Shown: positions 8,307 to 17,249, counted from the stretch's first letter. The stretch is DNA of 64,000 nt from an uncultured Hyphomonas sp. (GCF_963678195.1 NZ_OY782759.1:806001-870000); one strand, 5' to 3'. The notes: generated by a model not told the origin, from the letters alone. Translations and numbers: made by a program.

Positions 8307-8331
8307 TGTTGGCAGGTAAGGACGGCGATTC

Positions 8332-8955
8332 ATGACAATTGACGTTAAAACGGCATCGGGTTCCGGCAAGAGAGCGCGTTCCAAAGCAGCAAACCGCCGG
8401 GCCATTCTGGATGCCGGACGGCGTGTCTTCGCCCGGATCGGGTTCGAGGCAACGACGGTGCGGGATATCATCCGGGAAACCGATCTCGCAGCGGGCACGT
8501 TCTACAACTACTTCAAGTCCAAGGAAGAAGTGTTCGAAGCGATTGCGGAGGATTCCACGCATCGTTTCCGCCATATGCTCAAAGACGTCCGCGCCAGTGC
8601 CCGCACGGCGCAGGATTACATGCATGACGCTTATCACGCCTATTTCAGCTTCATTGCTGAAGAGAACCGCCAGGCCCTGTCCGAAGGTGCGCCCCATATG
8701 GCGCTGATCGGCGTGCGGGTGGACACGCCGGAAATGCTGGCTGTTGCAGCCGAGATCCGGTCGGACCTTGAGCGAATCCTGTCGGCAGACACGTCCTCAA
8801 ACATGGACATTGAGTTTCTCACCGCCGCCGCGATTGGAACGGCCCGCGAAATGGGAGAGATCATGCTGCTCCGCCGGCCGGTCGATGTGGATGGCGCGAC
8901 CGAGTTTGCCTCCCGGATGCTGATGGCCGGCGTGAAGGAGCTTGCCGCGAAGTAA
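8332..8955 (+). CDS. TetR-family transcriptional regulator
   Basis: A 207-aa regulator. Residues 18-65 form the TetR DNA-binding domain: AANRRAILDAGRRVFARIGF, then TTVRDIIRETDLAAGTFYNY and FKSKEEVFEAI, the helix-turn-helix and following helix. The C-terminal domain (70-207) is a ligand-binding helical bundle of unknown specificity. Three enzyme genes follow on the same strand (HSL esterase and two MDR oxidoreductases), and these are the most likely targets along with its own promoter (inference). Confidence 0.85.
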   Translation: MTIDVKTASGSGKRARSKAANRRAILDAGRRVFARIGFEATTVRDIIRETDLAAGTFYNYFKSKEEVFEAIAEDSTHRFRHMLKDVRASARTAQDYMHDAYHAYFSFIAEENRQALSEGAPHMALIGVRVDTPEMLAVAAEIRSDLERILSADTSSNMDIEFLTAAAIGTAREMGEIMLLRRPVDVDGATEFASRMLMAGVKELAAK

Positions 8956-9027
8956 GGCGCTTGCCCTCTTGGCGAGCGACGTGCGGCAGGTCTAAGCTTC
9001 CCCCGAGAATACAGCAGGGGAGCGGCC

Positions 9028-10062
9028 ATGAGCCTTCAGCAGACCATCACCAAGCTCATCATGAAGCTGCCGGGCGGCCTGCTCGTGAAAATGGCAGGCG
9101 GCAAGCCGCTGACCATTCGCGGCCGGACGCTGGAGCCCCAGCTTCAGCTGATGGCGTGGAACGGTCGAAATGCGCCGCCGCTCTCCAGCCTGCCGGCCGA
9201 GACGGTCCAGGCGGTGACGAAAGAAACGCTCGCATCGGTCGCCGCACCGATCGAACCGGGCGTGCGGACCGAAGACCTGACCATTCCCGGCCCGAACAAG
9301 AACCAGATTCCGGCCCGCATCTACCGCCCCGACGATCAGGATCCGAAGGCACCGCTGATGGTGTACTATCATATGGGCGGCGGCGTGATCGGCGACCTCG
9401 AAACCTGCCATGCCTGGTGTTCCATTCTGGCGAGCCGGGTGAAATGCCCGGTCCTGTCGATCGACTATCGTCTGGCGCCGCAGCATAAGTTCCCGGCCGG
9501 GATCGACGATTGCTGCGCGGCGTATGAATGGGGCATGCGCAATGCTGCGAAATTCGGCGCGCCGGAAGGCGTTGCCGCCGTGGGCGGCGACTCCATGGGC
9601 GGTAATTTCTCGGCTATCATCGCGCAGGAAATGCAACGCGAAGACAAGCCGCTGCCAGCGATGCAGCTGCTGATCTATCCGGCCATCGACCTTGTCGAAG
9701 AATTCCCCTCGCGCAAAGAGTTCAGCGAGACCTTCTCGCTCTCCACCGACACGATGGACTGGTTCATGGAGCAGTACCTTCCGGAAGGGTTCGACAAGTC
9801 GGACCGGATGCTGTCACCCGGCCAGACGGGCCATCTGGATGGCCTGCCGCCAGCGGTCGTCATCACGGCGGGGCACGATCCCCTGTGCGACGAAGGCGAC
9901 GATTATGCCCGCCGCCTGAAGGATGCCGGCGTGCCGGTGATGCACAAATGCTATGAACATCTGGCCCACGCCTTCACGGCCTTCACCCTGATTTCACCGG
10001 GTTCGCGCAAGGCATGCCTCGAAATCGCGGACATGGTCCGCACCGTCTATTCAAAGCTTTAG
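9028..10062 (+). CDS. Alpha/beta hydrolase, hormone-sensitive-lipase type
   Basis: A 344-aa esterase of the HSL (family IV) group. The oxyanion-hole motif appears as YYHMGGGVIGD, the nucleophile elbow as GGDSMGGN, the acid as ITAGHDPLCDEGD, and the histidine as HLAHAFT, so the triad Ser-Asp-His is complete. DYRLAPQHKFPAG is the family strand-turn. No signal peptide, so it is cytoplasmic. Start ATG 9028 has ggggagcgg upstream. It heads a likely three-gene operon with two quinone-oxidoreductase-like genes; only 9 bp separate it from the next. Confidence 0.85.
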   Translation: MSLQQTITKLIMKLPGGLLVKMAGGKPLTIRGRTLEPQLQLMAWNGRNAPPLSSLPAETVQAVTKETLASVAAPIEPGVRTEDLTIPGPNKNQIPARIYRPDDQDPKAPLMVYYHMGGGVIGDLETCHAWCSILASRVKCPVLSIDYRLAPQHKFPAGIDDCCAAYEWGMRNAAKFGAPEGVAAVGGDSMGGNFSAIIAQEMQREDKPLPAMQLLIYPAIDLVEEFPSRKEFSETFSLSTDTMDWFMEQYLPEGFDKSDRMLSPGQTGHLDGLPPAVVITAGHDPLCDEGDDYARRLKDAGVPVMHKCYEHLAHAFTAFTLISPGSRKACLEIADMVRTVYSKL

Positions 10063-10071
10063 GGGCGCAGC

Positions 10072-11046
10072 TTGAAAGCGCTTGTCTGTCACCGGATCAC
10101 GGATGATTTTTCCGGGCTGGAGCTGCGGGATATTGCCGTACCGGAGCCGGGGGAGGGCGAGGTTCTCGTCCGCGTGAAGGCGGCCGGGGTGAACTTCCCG
10201 GACCTCCTGATGAGTCAGGGAAAGTACCAGTTCAAACCGGAATTGCCCTTCACACTCGGCATGGAAGTCGCCGGCGTGATCGAAGCGGTCGGCGAAGGCG
10301 TGATGGAATGGAAAGCGGGCGACGAAGTCATCGGCGGTAACAAGACCGGTGCCTATGCTGAATATGCTGTCCTTCCGGCCACAAGCCTCTCGGCCAAGCC
10401 CGTGCCGTTCTCTTTTGCGGAGGCCGCCGCCTTTCCCGCTGCCTATATCACGGCCTATGTGGCGCTGGTTGTGCGGGCAAACCTGCAACCCGGCGAAACC
10501 CTGCTTGTGCATGGCGCCAGCGGCGGCGTGGGCATGGCTGCGGTGGATGTGGGCAAGCTCTTGGGGGCGACCGTGATTGCGACCTCGGCTTCGGATGCAA
10601 AGCTCGACAAGGTGCTGGCTTATGGCGCTGACTATGGGATCAATGCGGCCCAAGGCTTTCGCGACAAGGTCAAGACGCTAACCGGTGGCAAAGGCGCGGA
10701 CGTGATCTTCGATCCGGTTGGCGGCGATGTGTTTGACGAGAGCGTGCGCTGCATAGCATTCGACGGGCGGCTTCTGGTGGTCGGCTTCACGTCTGGCCGG
10801 ATCCCGGAAGTCAAAGTGAACATGCCGCTGATCAAGGGCTTCTCGGTCGTGGGTGTCCGCGCCGGCGAATATGGCCGCCGGTTCCCGGAACGGGGCCGGG
10901 CCAACCAGGCTGCGATCCGCAAATGGGCCGAAGAAGGCAAGGTGCACCCGCACGTCTTCCGCGAGATCCCGCTGGACGACTGGCGCGAAGCGTGGCGCCT
11001 GATGACCGACCGCGAAGTTGTCGGTAAGGTCATCATCAGACCCTGA
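10072..11046 (+). CDS. NADPH:quinone oxidoreductase family protein (MDR, zinc-free), TTG start
   Basis: A 324-aa medium-chain reductase of the quinone-oxidoreductase/QorA type. The N-terminal GroES-like half includes VKAAGVNFPDLLMSQGKYQ; the nucleotide-binding half has LLVHGASGGVGMAAVDVGKLLGA (G-x-x-G-x-G-like loop). Zinc ligands of alcohol dehydrogenases are absent. It would reduce quinones or enoyl compounds with NADPH. The frame opens with TTG at 10072 beginning KALVCHRI, which matches the usual N-terminus of the family; aggggcg stands just upstream. No ATG gives a complete domain. Confidence 0.82.
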   Translation: MKALVCHRITDDFSGLELRDIAVPEPGEGEVLVRVKAAGVNFPDLLMSQGKYQFKPELPFTLGMEVAGVIEAVGEGVMEWKAGDEVIGGNKTGAYAEYAVLPATSLSAKPVPFSFAEAAAFPAAYITAYVALVVRANLQPGETLLVHGASGGVGMAAVDVGKLLGATVIATSASDAKLDKVLAYGADYGINAAQGFRDKVKTLTGGKGADVIFDPVGGDVFDESVRCIAFDGRLLVVGFTSGRIPEVKVNMPLIKGFSVVGVRAGEYGRRFPERGRANQAAIRKWAEEGKVHPHVFREIPLDDWREAWRLMTDREVVGKVIIRP

Positions 11047-11086
11047 GACAAATACAAAAATACACACTCCAAGAGAGGAATACCCA

Positions 11087-12226
11087 ATGGCTGAACAACT
11101 CCCCGAGACAAGCCTGCAGATCCGCACGCTGGCGACGCCGGAAGGCAAACTCGAACTCTCCCTCGCCGAAGCGCCCGTGAAAGCGCCCGGCCCGGATCAG
11201 GTGGTCGTGCGCGTCGAAGGTACGCCCATCAACCCGTCCGACCTCGGCCTGCTCGTCGGCGGCGCGGACATGTCGACCGCCGTGCAGGGTGGTACGAAAG
11301 ACAATCCGACCATTTCTGCTGATGTGCCGGAGGGCGGCCTGCGCGCCATGAAAGCCCGGCTCGGCCAGTCACTGGCCGTGGGCAATGAAGGCGCCGGCAC
11401 CGTGATCGCGGCAGGCGACTCTCCGGCGGCGCAGGCCCTGCTCGGCAAGATGGTCACCTGTCTTGGCGGGAATATGTACCAGCAGTACCGTACACTGCAT
11501 GTCTCGCAGTGCATGGCTCTGCCGGACGGCACAACGGCAGAGCAGGGCGCATCCTGCTATGTGAACCCGCTGACCGCGCTGTCATTCGTCGAGACGATGA
11601 AGGCCAAAGGGCATGAGGCACTGGTTCACACAGCCGCCGCTTCGAACCTTGGCCAGATGCTGAACAAGATCTGCCTCAAGGACGGCGTGCCGATCCTCAA
11701 CATTGTCCGCAAGGAAGAGCAGGCCGAGATCCTGCGCGGCATCGGTGCGAAGCATATCGTCAATTCCTCCTCGCCGACCTTCATGGAAGACCTGATCAAC
11801 GGCCTCGTCGAGACCGGTGCCACTATGGGCTTCGATGCTATTGGCGGAGGGCCGCTCGCCGGCCAGCTGTTGATCGCCATGGAGGCAGCTGCCAGCCGCA
11901 AGATGAAGGAATACTCCCGCTACGGCTCCGGCACCGAAACGCAGGTCTACATCTATGGCCGGCTCGACATGTCGCCGACCATCGTGCCGGCAGGGGTCGG
12001 CTTTGCCTGGAACCTCAGCGGTTATCTGCTGACACCGTTCCTGGAGAAGGCATCCCCGGAAGTGCGTGCACGCATGTACAAGCGCGTGATTGACGAGCTG
12101 GATACGACTTTTGCCAGCCATTATACGAAGACGATCTCGCTCGCCGAGGCGCTCGATCTTGACACCCTGCACGCCTACAACGCCAAGGCGACAGGTGAGA
12201 AATACCTGATCGATCCGAGCCTCTAG
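11087..12226 (+). CDS. Zinc-binding-dehydrogenase-like MDR oxidoreductase
   Basis: A 379-aa medium-chain dehydrogenase/reductase. The N-terminal GroES domain has VVRVEGTPINPSDLGLLVG; the Rossmann half has ALVHTAAASNLGQMLNKICL followed by NIVRKEEQAEILRGIGAKH. In place of the classical GxGxxG loop there is TAAASNLGQ, as in some NADPH quinone-reductase relatives. The start at 11087 is supported by aagagagga 8-15 bp upstream; the longer frame from 11018 would overlap the previous gene. It lies 40 bp downstream of another MDR gene, so the two enzymes may act on successive substrates (inference). Convergent with the next gene (5 bp apart). Confidence 0.78.
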   Translation: MAEQLPETSLQIRTLATPEGKLELSLAEAPVKAPGPDQVVVRVEGTPINPSDLGLLVGGADMSTAVQGGTKDNPTISADVPEGGLRAMKARLGQSLAVGNEGAGTVIAAGDSPAAQALLGKMVTCLGGNMYQQYRTLHVSQCMALPDGTTAEQGASCYVNPLTALSFVETMKAKGHEALVHTAAASNLGQMLNKICLKDGVPILNIVRKEEQAEILRGIGAKHIVNSSSPTFMEDLINGLVETGATMGFDAIGGGPLAGQLLIAMEAAASRKMKEYSRYGSGTETQVYIYGRLDMSPTIVPAGVGFAWNLSGYLLTPFLEKASPEVRARMYKRVIDELDTTFASHYTKTISLAEALDLDTLHAYNAKATGEKYLIDPSL

Positions 12227-12231
12227 GGCCG

Positions 12232-12972
12232 TCAGAGCAATCTGTCTTCCGCGATGGTGACCGTATGGTCACGGGTCTTGAAGAGAAGGATATCGGCCCG
12301 CTGTTTCAGCGGGGCGATGTTCTCTCTCAGGTTTGGCAAATTGATTCGCTCCCAGACGGACTGGGCAAATTCCAGAAGCTCCGGCTCTGACATGTGGAGG
12401 AAGTTCGCGTAGAAGGAGGAGGGATCCTCCCGCGCGGCGTTCCATAGCCGCACGAAACGCTCCAGGAACCAGGCGAGCAGGTCGTCTTCGCTGGCATCGA
12501 GATAGATCAGAAGGTCCGGCTCATGCATTTCCCGCGGAGGCGGGGACAGTGGCTGGAAGCCGAGGCCCTCGAGGATGAGCACGTCCGGCTGCGCGATGGT
12601 GCGCGTCAGCGCCGGGTCCACGTCATAGGTCACATGGCTGTAGGCCGGGAACGGTGCCTCGCCGTTGCGCAGGGCACGGAGGGCTTCACCAAGAGACTGG
12701 TGGTCATAGGTTTCCGGGAAGCCTTTGCGAAGGGTCAGGTCCCGTTCGGCCAGCACACTGTTCGGGAACAGGAAGCCATCGGTCGATACGGTTTCGACTT
12801 CCAGCGTATCGTCCAGCAGGTCGGCGAGCGCCCCGGCAAGTGTCGTCTTGCCGGAAGCGACTGAACCCGTGAGCCCGGCGATCAGACCCGCCCTGTCCGA
12901 TTGCAACTCGGTGAGGCGGGCCGCCAAAGCGCGAATGCCGTCGTCAGGGGGCGTCTGCGGTGTTGTCGTCAT
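12232..12972 (-). CDS. Type I pantothenate-kinase-like protein, short form
   Basis: A 246-aa P-loop kinase. GLTGSVASGKTTLAGAL is the Walker A; VSTDGFLFPNSVLAER, then KGFPETYDHQ and YSHVTYDV follow as in CoaA, and DVLILEGLGFQ and WERINLPNLRENI match the rest of the CoaA fold. CoaA phosphorylates pantothenate in the first step of CoA synthesis. E. coli CoaA is 316 aa; this protein lacks roughly the first 70 residues, and the start ATG with a disordered TTPQTPPDDG lead appears genuine. It is therefore either a divergent CoaA or a relative acting on another small substrate. Downstream of the SDR gene by 36 bp. Confidence 0.7.
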   Translation of the reverse strand: MTTTPQTPPDDGIRALAARLTELQSDRAGLIAGLTGSVASGKTTLAGALADLLDDTLEVETVSTDGFLFPNSVLAERDLTLRKGFPETYDHQSLGEALRALRNGEAPFPAYSHVTYDVDPALTRTIAQPDVLILEGLGFQPLSPPPREMHEPDLLIYLDASEDDLLAWFLERFVRLWNAAREDPSSFYANFLHMSEPELLEFAQSVWERINLPNLRENIAPLKQRADILLFKTRDHTVTIAEDRLL

Positions 12973-13008
12973 TCCGGGCCGATCATCTGGTTGCGAAACG
13001 CTCGCAAC

Positions 13009-13908
13009 CTATACGGTTCGTTTGGCTTTGTCCTCTGCATTCGCGCCTTCGATGGCTTCGCGGGCGACGGTCCATTGCTCGTCGCTCCAGGCGGCCAGCG
13101 CACTGAAGTTTCCGCCGGAGGCGTTGTACATACCGCCATCGATCGCGATGGTCTGCCCGTTGATGTATTCGGCGCCCGGCGCCATCAGCAGGACGGCAAG
13201 GTTCACGAGCTCATGCATTTCGCCGACGCGCCCCATCGGGTTGGCGACGCCGCGTTCCATGCTGCTTTCGCCCGAGTCCGGTGACAGGCGCGCCCATGCG
13301 CCCTTGGTCGGGAAGGGGCCGGGTGCGATCGCATTGAAGCGCAGGCCATACCGGCCCCATTCGACGGCGAGGGATTGCGTCATCGTGTTGACGGCAGCTT
13401 TCGACATGGCTGACGGCACCACGAACGGTCCGCCATTCCACACCCAGGTCGTGAGAATGGAGCAGACATTGCCCTTCAGCTTCTGGTCAATCCAGCGCTT
13501 GCCGATGTCATGCGTCATGTAGAAGGAGCCGCGGAACACGATGTTGGAAATCGCATCGAAGCCGCGAATGGAAAGGTCTTCCGTGCGCGAGATGAAATTG
13601 CCGGCGGCATTGTTCATCAGGCCGGTGAGCGGGCCATGCTTGGCCCAGATCTCATCATTCATGTCTGTGATCGCCTCGGCGACCCGGATGTCGCAGGCAT
13701 GCGGCACGACCTTGCCGCCATGCTTATCCATCAGTTCTTTCGCGGCTTCCTCGCACACACCGCCCCGTCGGCCACAGATATGTACTTCGGCGCCAAGCTT
13801 CAGGAAGCCTTCGGCCATCTCCTTGCCAAGGCCGGTGCCGCCGCCTGTGATCAGGATACGCTCCGCCTTCATCAGGCCGTCGCGAAACATGAGTTTGGAT
13901 GTGTCCAT
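13009..13908 (-). CDS. SDR oxidoreductase, 2,4-dienoyl-CoA-reductase-like
   Basis: A 299-aa short-chain dehydrogenase. ILITGGGTGLGKEMAEGF is the NADP-binding motif (TGGGTGLG), MNNAAGNF the second. The segment FVVPSAMSKAAVNTMTQSLA matches the dienoyl-CoA reductase pattern with the catalytic Lys in SAMSK. At 15 residues before this Lys, where classical SDRs and mitochondrial DECR have Tyr, the sequence has Trp (TTWVWNGG), so the mechanism may differ. Dienoyl-CoA reductases remove conjugated double bonds in beta-oxidation of unsaturated fatty acids. The CoaA-like gene is downstream on the same strand. Confidence 0.78.
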   Translation of the reverse strand: MDTSKLMFRDGLMKAERILITGGGTGLGKEMAEGFLKLGAEVHICGRRGGVCEEAAKELMDKHGGKVVPHACDIRVAEAITDMNDEIWAKHGPLTGLMNNAAGNFISRTEDLSIRGFDAISNIVFRGSFYMTHDIGKRWIDQKLKGNVCSILTTWVWNGGPFVVPSAMSKAAVNTMTQSLAVEWGRYGLRFNAIAPGPFPTKGAWARLSPDSGESSMERGVANPMGRVGEMHELVNLAVLLMAPGAEYINGQTIAIDGGMYNASGGNFSALAAWSDEQWTVAREAIEGANAEDKAKRTV

Positions 13909-13991
13909 GATGTCCTCCCGGGATCTTTGTTTGGGGGGATCATATGACAGGGAGGCGGGCTGACCAGCCTCAACGCGGCGTCAGGAGCGAT

Positions 13992-14345
13992 TTACTTGCG
14001 GAATGGCAGGCTGATCAGGCGCCAGAGAACCCAGAGCGGCAGGACGATCGTGGCGCCTGCCAGCGCGGGTTTCCAGAAATTGCGGATCGCCCAGCCTGCG
14101 GCTGAGAGGGCCTGTTTCGCAATCGCGGCCAATGCCCCCGGAATGTTCGCGTCCTGAGCGGCCGGGTTGAAGTTCGCTGCCAGTACGAAGAAGCCGACAA
14201 GGATGCAGAGCCCGGTCAGTTTGACCCCGCCCCAGAGGCTGATGCCGAACAGGCGCAGCAGCAGCGGGCGTTTCGGTGGCTTTCCAGGCTTCTCCGGCGG
14301 TGGTGGCGCAGGTGCCGGATCGCTTGGGGGCGGCGTGTCAGTCAT
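13992..14345 (-). CDS. Small proline-rich membrane protein
   Basis: A 117-aa protein. Residues 1-30 are Pro-rich (TPPPSDPAPAPPPPEKPGKPPK), then two hydrophobic segments, about 45-65 and 88-110. It has no recognised family. The start at 14345 was chosen because it overlaps the stop of the upstream MscS gene by eight bases (ATGACTGA); the frame open from 14429 would lie inside that gene. It is the last gene of a four-gene minus-strand run with two mechanosensitive channels, so a role in the membrane beside the channel is possible. Confidence 0.6.
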   Translation of the reverse strand: MTDTPPPSDPAPAPPPPEKPGKPPKRPLLLRLFGISLWGGVKLTGLCILVGFFVLAANFNPAAQDANIPGALAAIAKQALSAAGWAIRNFWKPALAGATIVLPLWVLWRLISLPFRK

Positions 14346-15468
14346 TTGCCCCGGGTGCCATCGCGGGAGGCGCGGCCTGTGCCTTTTCTTCGTCGCTGCC
14401 AGACGCTTTGTACGGAACATAGACAACATGTTGGAACGGGATGGTCACGCCGTTCGCATCGAAGGCTTCTTTCACCGCCTTGGTGATTTCCGAGCGGACA
14501 TCGATAAATTCCGGTGTGGCCACAAAGGCGCGCAACCGCACCTGAACGCTGGATGCAGCCAGCGCGTAAATGCCAACCCAGGTTTCATCATTGCCGAGGA
14601 TGCGCGGATGGGCGTCGGCCACTTCGCGGACGAGCCGTATCGCCAGGTCCATGTCGTCATCATAGGAAATGTCGAAATAGAGATCGAGGCGCCGCCGTGT
14701 CTGCCTTGTATGGTTGATCAGCGGCTCTGCCCACACCTTGTCATTGGTGATGGAGACGATCTTGTGGTCGACCTGCCTCACCTGGGTGAGGAAGGGGGTG
14801 ATGTCGATCACTTCGCCGTCAAGACCGGCTGCGCTGACATAGTCGCCGATACGGAATGGCCGGAAGATCGCCAGCATAATACCGGCGGCAACGGCCTTTA
14901 ACGTGTCCTGCAAGGCGAGGCCGATGGCGAGGCCTGCAGCGCCGAGCAGGGCCGCCAGCGAGGCTGTCGGGAAGCCCAGTTGCGTCAGGGCAAAGACGAT
15001 CGCGACGGCGAAGATCAGGTATTTAAACAGGGACGCGGTGAAGGCGAACAGCGTATCGTCGGCCCCTGAGCGGCGATGGGCCTTACGCCCGAACCTCCGC
15101 AAAGATCGGGCGACCCCGTTGGCGATGACCACTGCGATCACAAGGATAGCCACGGCCCCGATCGCGCCAGGGCCGCGATTTTCGATCATGGTTTCCCAGT
15201 CATAGCCCGCAAGGCCGAGGGGAATGGGGCTGAGCAGAATCAGCGCGAAGACCCTGGTGATGGAGGCGGCAAGGTCCCAGTTCGACCCTTCGAACTCCTT
15301 GTCCTTGGATATGGCCTTCTGGCCGATCAGCAGCACAAGGCGCCTCAACAGACTGGCGGCGACCCAGACGGCAATTGCCGACAGGAGTACGATACCCCAT
15401 TTCTCGACATAGGGTTCGAGCGTTGCGGCCCATGGCGGCCAGCCGGTGGTGTCGATCGGAAGCTTCAT
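14338..15468 (-). CDS. MscS-family mechanosensitive ion channel (longer paralogue)
   Basis: A 376-aa MscS-family channel. Transmembrane segments lie near residues 22-45, 68-90, 100-120 and 145-190. The pore helix TM3 is in the region ASLAALLGAAGLAIGLALQDTLKAVAAGIML, with Gly/Ala packing and the GLALQDT motif before the beta domain. The following FRPFRIGDYVSAAGLDGEVIDI opens the soluble domain. It would release solutes on hypo-osmotic shock. The gene follows another MscS gene (42 bp) and overlaps the next small gene, so the cluster is probably one operon. Confidence 0.85.
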   Translation of the reverse strand: MKLPIDTTGWPPWAATLEPYVEKWGIVLLSAIAVWVAASLLRRLVLLIGQKAISKDKEFEGSNWDLAASITRVFALILLSPIPLGLAGYDWETMIENRGPGAIGAVAILVIAVVIANGVARSLRRFGRKAHRRSGADDTLFAFTASLFKYLIFAVAIVFALTQLGFPTASLAALLGAAGLAIGLALQDTLKAVAAGIMLAIFRPFRIGDYVSAAGLDGEVIDITPFLTQVRQVDHKIVSITNDKVWAEPLINHTRQTRRRLDLYFDISYDDDMDLAIRLVREVADAHPRILGNDETWVGIYALAASSVQVRLRAFVATPEFIDVRSEITKAVKEAFDANGVTIPFQHVVYVPYKASGSDEEKAQAAPPAMAPGAND

Positions 15469-15509
15469 GCGAATCTTCTGTCACGCCGTCTGATGCGCTT
15501 CAACTGGCT

Positions 15510-16346
15510 TCAGCTGACCTCGCGCGTGATATTGACCTGATGCGGATACGGGATGGAGATACCGGCCGCGTCGAGCGCTTCCTTGACGGTCCGGGTCAGC
15601 GTCCAGCGAACTTCCCAATAGTCAGAGGTTTTCACCCATGGACGAGCCAGAATGTCCACTGAGCTGGCGCCCAGCGTACTGACGCGCACAACCGGTGCCG
15701 GGTCTGCCAGGACGCGGTCATCGGCCTTGATGGCACGTTCGATCACCTCCATCGCGTTCTCCAGGCCGTCACCATAGTCGACGCTGAAGACAAGATCGAT
15801 TCGCCGGGTCGGGTATCCGGCATAGTTGCGGATGACGCCGGAGATCGCCTGGCTGTTTGGAACAATGATCTGCACATTGTCGGGGGAGGCGAGAATGGTC
15901 TGGAACAGATTGATGTCTTTCACCGTACCGCCTTCGCCAGCCAGTTCGACATATTGGCCAACACTGTAAGGGCGGAACAGCATGACCATGATGCCGGACG
16001 CAATGTTGCCGAGCGCGCCTTGCAGCGACAGGCCGATGGCCAGGGTCATGGCGCCGAGGATGGCAACAAAGCTGGTTGCCTGGACACCGAACAGCTGCAG
16101 CGCGGCGATAATGGTTGCCGCCGTCAGGAACCAGCGTGTGATGGAGGCGAAAAAGCTGCCCAGCGTGTCGTCGATGTTCGGCCGCTTGAGTGCCTGCTTG
16201 CGCACGAGCGAAGCGATCCAGCCGGAAATGCGCAGACCGGCGATCAGCACAATGAGGGCTCCCAGCACTTTCAGACCATAGGCAGCGATCACGGGCCAAT
16301 GCTCCGCCAGTTGGGCTTCCCAGTCGATATTGTTCAGAAATTCCAT
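15510..16346 (-). CDS. mscS: MscS-family small-conductance mechanosensitive channel
   Basis: A 278-aa protein of typical MscS length (E. coli 286). Three transmembrane segments lie in residues 20-45, 62-85 and 90-125. TM3 and the pore lie in FVAILGAMTLAIGLSLQGALGNIASGIMVMLFRPY, with the GLSLQG motif before the beta domain. VGQYVELAGEGGTVKDINLFQT is the start of the cytoplasmic vestibule. It is the shorter of two tandem MscS paralogues on this strand, 19 bp after the membrane-protein gene upstream. Confidence 0.88.
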   Translation of the reverse strand: MEFLNNIDWEAQLAEHWPVIAAYGLKVLGALIVLIAGLRISGWIASLVRKQALKRPNIDDTLGSFFASITRWFLTAATIIAALQLFGVQATSFVAILGAMTLAIGLSLQGALGNIASGIMVMLFRPYSVGQYVELAGEGGTVKDINLFQTILASPDNVQIIVPNSQAISGVIRNYAGYPTRRIDLVFSVDYGDGLENAMEVIERAIKADDRVLADPAPVVRVSTLGASSVDILARPWVKTSDYWEVRWTLTRTVKEALDAAGISIPYPHQVNITREVS

Positions 16347-16365
16347 TTTTTACTCCGTCGTCGTT

Positions 16366-17124
16366 TCAGGCTGGGACGGTCGCTCCATCCGCGCCGCGCA
16401 GAAGGCGCAGGCCGAGGATCAGGCCGCCGGAGACGGCCGTCATGATGGCAAGCCATCCCATTCCCGTCATCGTCCAATTGTTTGCGATGACACCCATAAG
16501 CCCCCAGGCGAGGGCGGCAAAGAACCAAAGGCTGCGGCTGACATAGCGCGCAAAGATCCATGATCCCAACGCAGCAGTTCCTAAAAAGATCCACAGCATC
16601 TGCCAAGGAAGATCGGTTGGGCCCAGGCCGGCAAAGCCGCGAATCACCAGCGGTACGGAGATGCCGATAGCCACCAGGATCCAGCCGGAAAGCAGTCCTG
16701 TTGCGGCGTCGGCAATAAGTTTTTGCGGGCTTCCGCCCATGCCGCGCATGCGGTCGAAACGCGCAGCGGCGGTCCATGACAAAGCGGCAATGGGGAACAG
16801 GAGCACGAAGTCGAGCCGCTGCACAGCGATCAATTGCGCGCTCAGCATCCACACGATGTTTGCCAGGCCGGCGCCTGCGAGCGGCAGGGCGATACGAAAC
16901 ATCCATGGCTCGCGATGGCGCCATGTGAGGTAGGCAAAGGCAATATATGCCCCAAAAATAAGGCTCCAGATCGAAAAGTAGGCGGGAAGCGGTTGTTCCG
17001 GTGCCTGCATTCCACGCGTTGCTTCACCGATAGGTGTGCCAATTCCAAGCACTGGTGCCAGCGCACCGGACAGGGGCTGAAGGATTCCGAGTGCGAGCAG
17101 AATGAGGGGAAGACGCGATTTCAT
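16366..17124 (-). CDS. Multi-pass membrane protein, possibly TspO/MBR-like
   Basis: A 252-aa hydrophobic protein with about eight membrane segments and many Trp residues. The segment PLPAYFSIWSLIFGAYIAFAYLTW and later WMLSAQLIAVQ recall tryptophan-rich TspO-type proteins, but at 252 aa it is longer than the canonical five-helix TspO (about 160 aa), so the assignment is weak. The start MKSRLPLILLALGILQPLSG at 17124 gives a sensible first hydrophobic segment; longer starts up to 17223 would add a charged, unlikely leader. It is the first gene of the minus-strand run with the MscS channels. Confidence 0.5.
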   Translation of the reverse strand: MKSRLPLILLALGILQPLSGALAPVLGIGTPIGEATRGMQAPEQPLPAYFSIWSLIFGAYIAFAYLTWRHREPWMFRIALPLAGAGLANIVWMLSAQLIAVQRLDFVLLFPIAALSWTAAARFDRMRGMGGSPQKLIADAATGLLSGWILVAIGISVPLVIRGFAGLGPTDLPWQMLWIFLGTAALGSWIFARYVSRSLWFFAALAWGLMGVIANNWTMTGMGWLAIMTAVSGGLILGLRLLRGADGATVPA

Positions 17125-17249
17125 GGTCACTGTGTGGCAGGGTTTGTGTCTGAAGAAAATTGCGCCGAACTGAAAAAAAGCAAGGCAGGCGGGCATTTTT
17201 ACGCTATTCGCCTGCCGACTCATTTGAGTCGGAATAGAGGAATTTGCTC

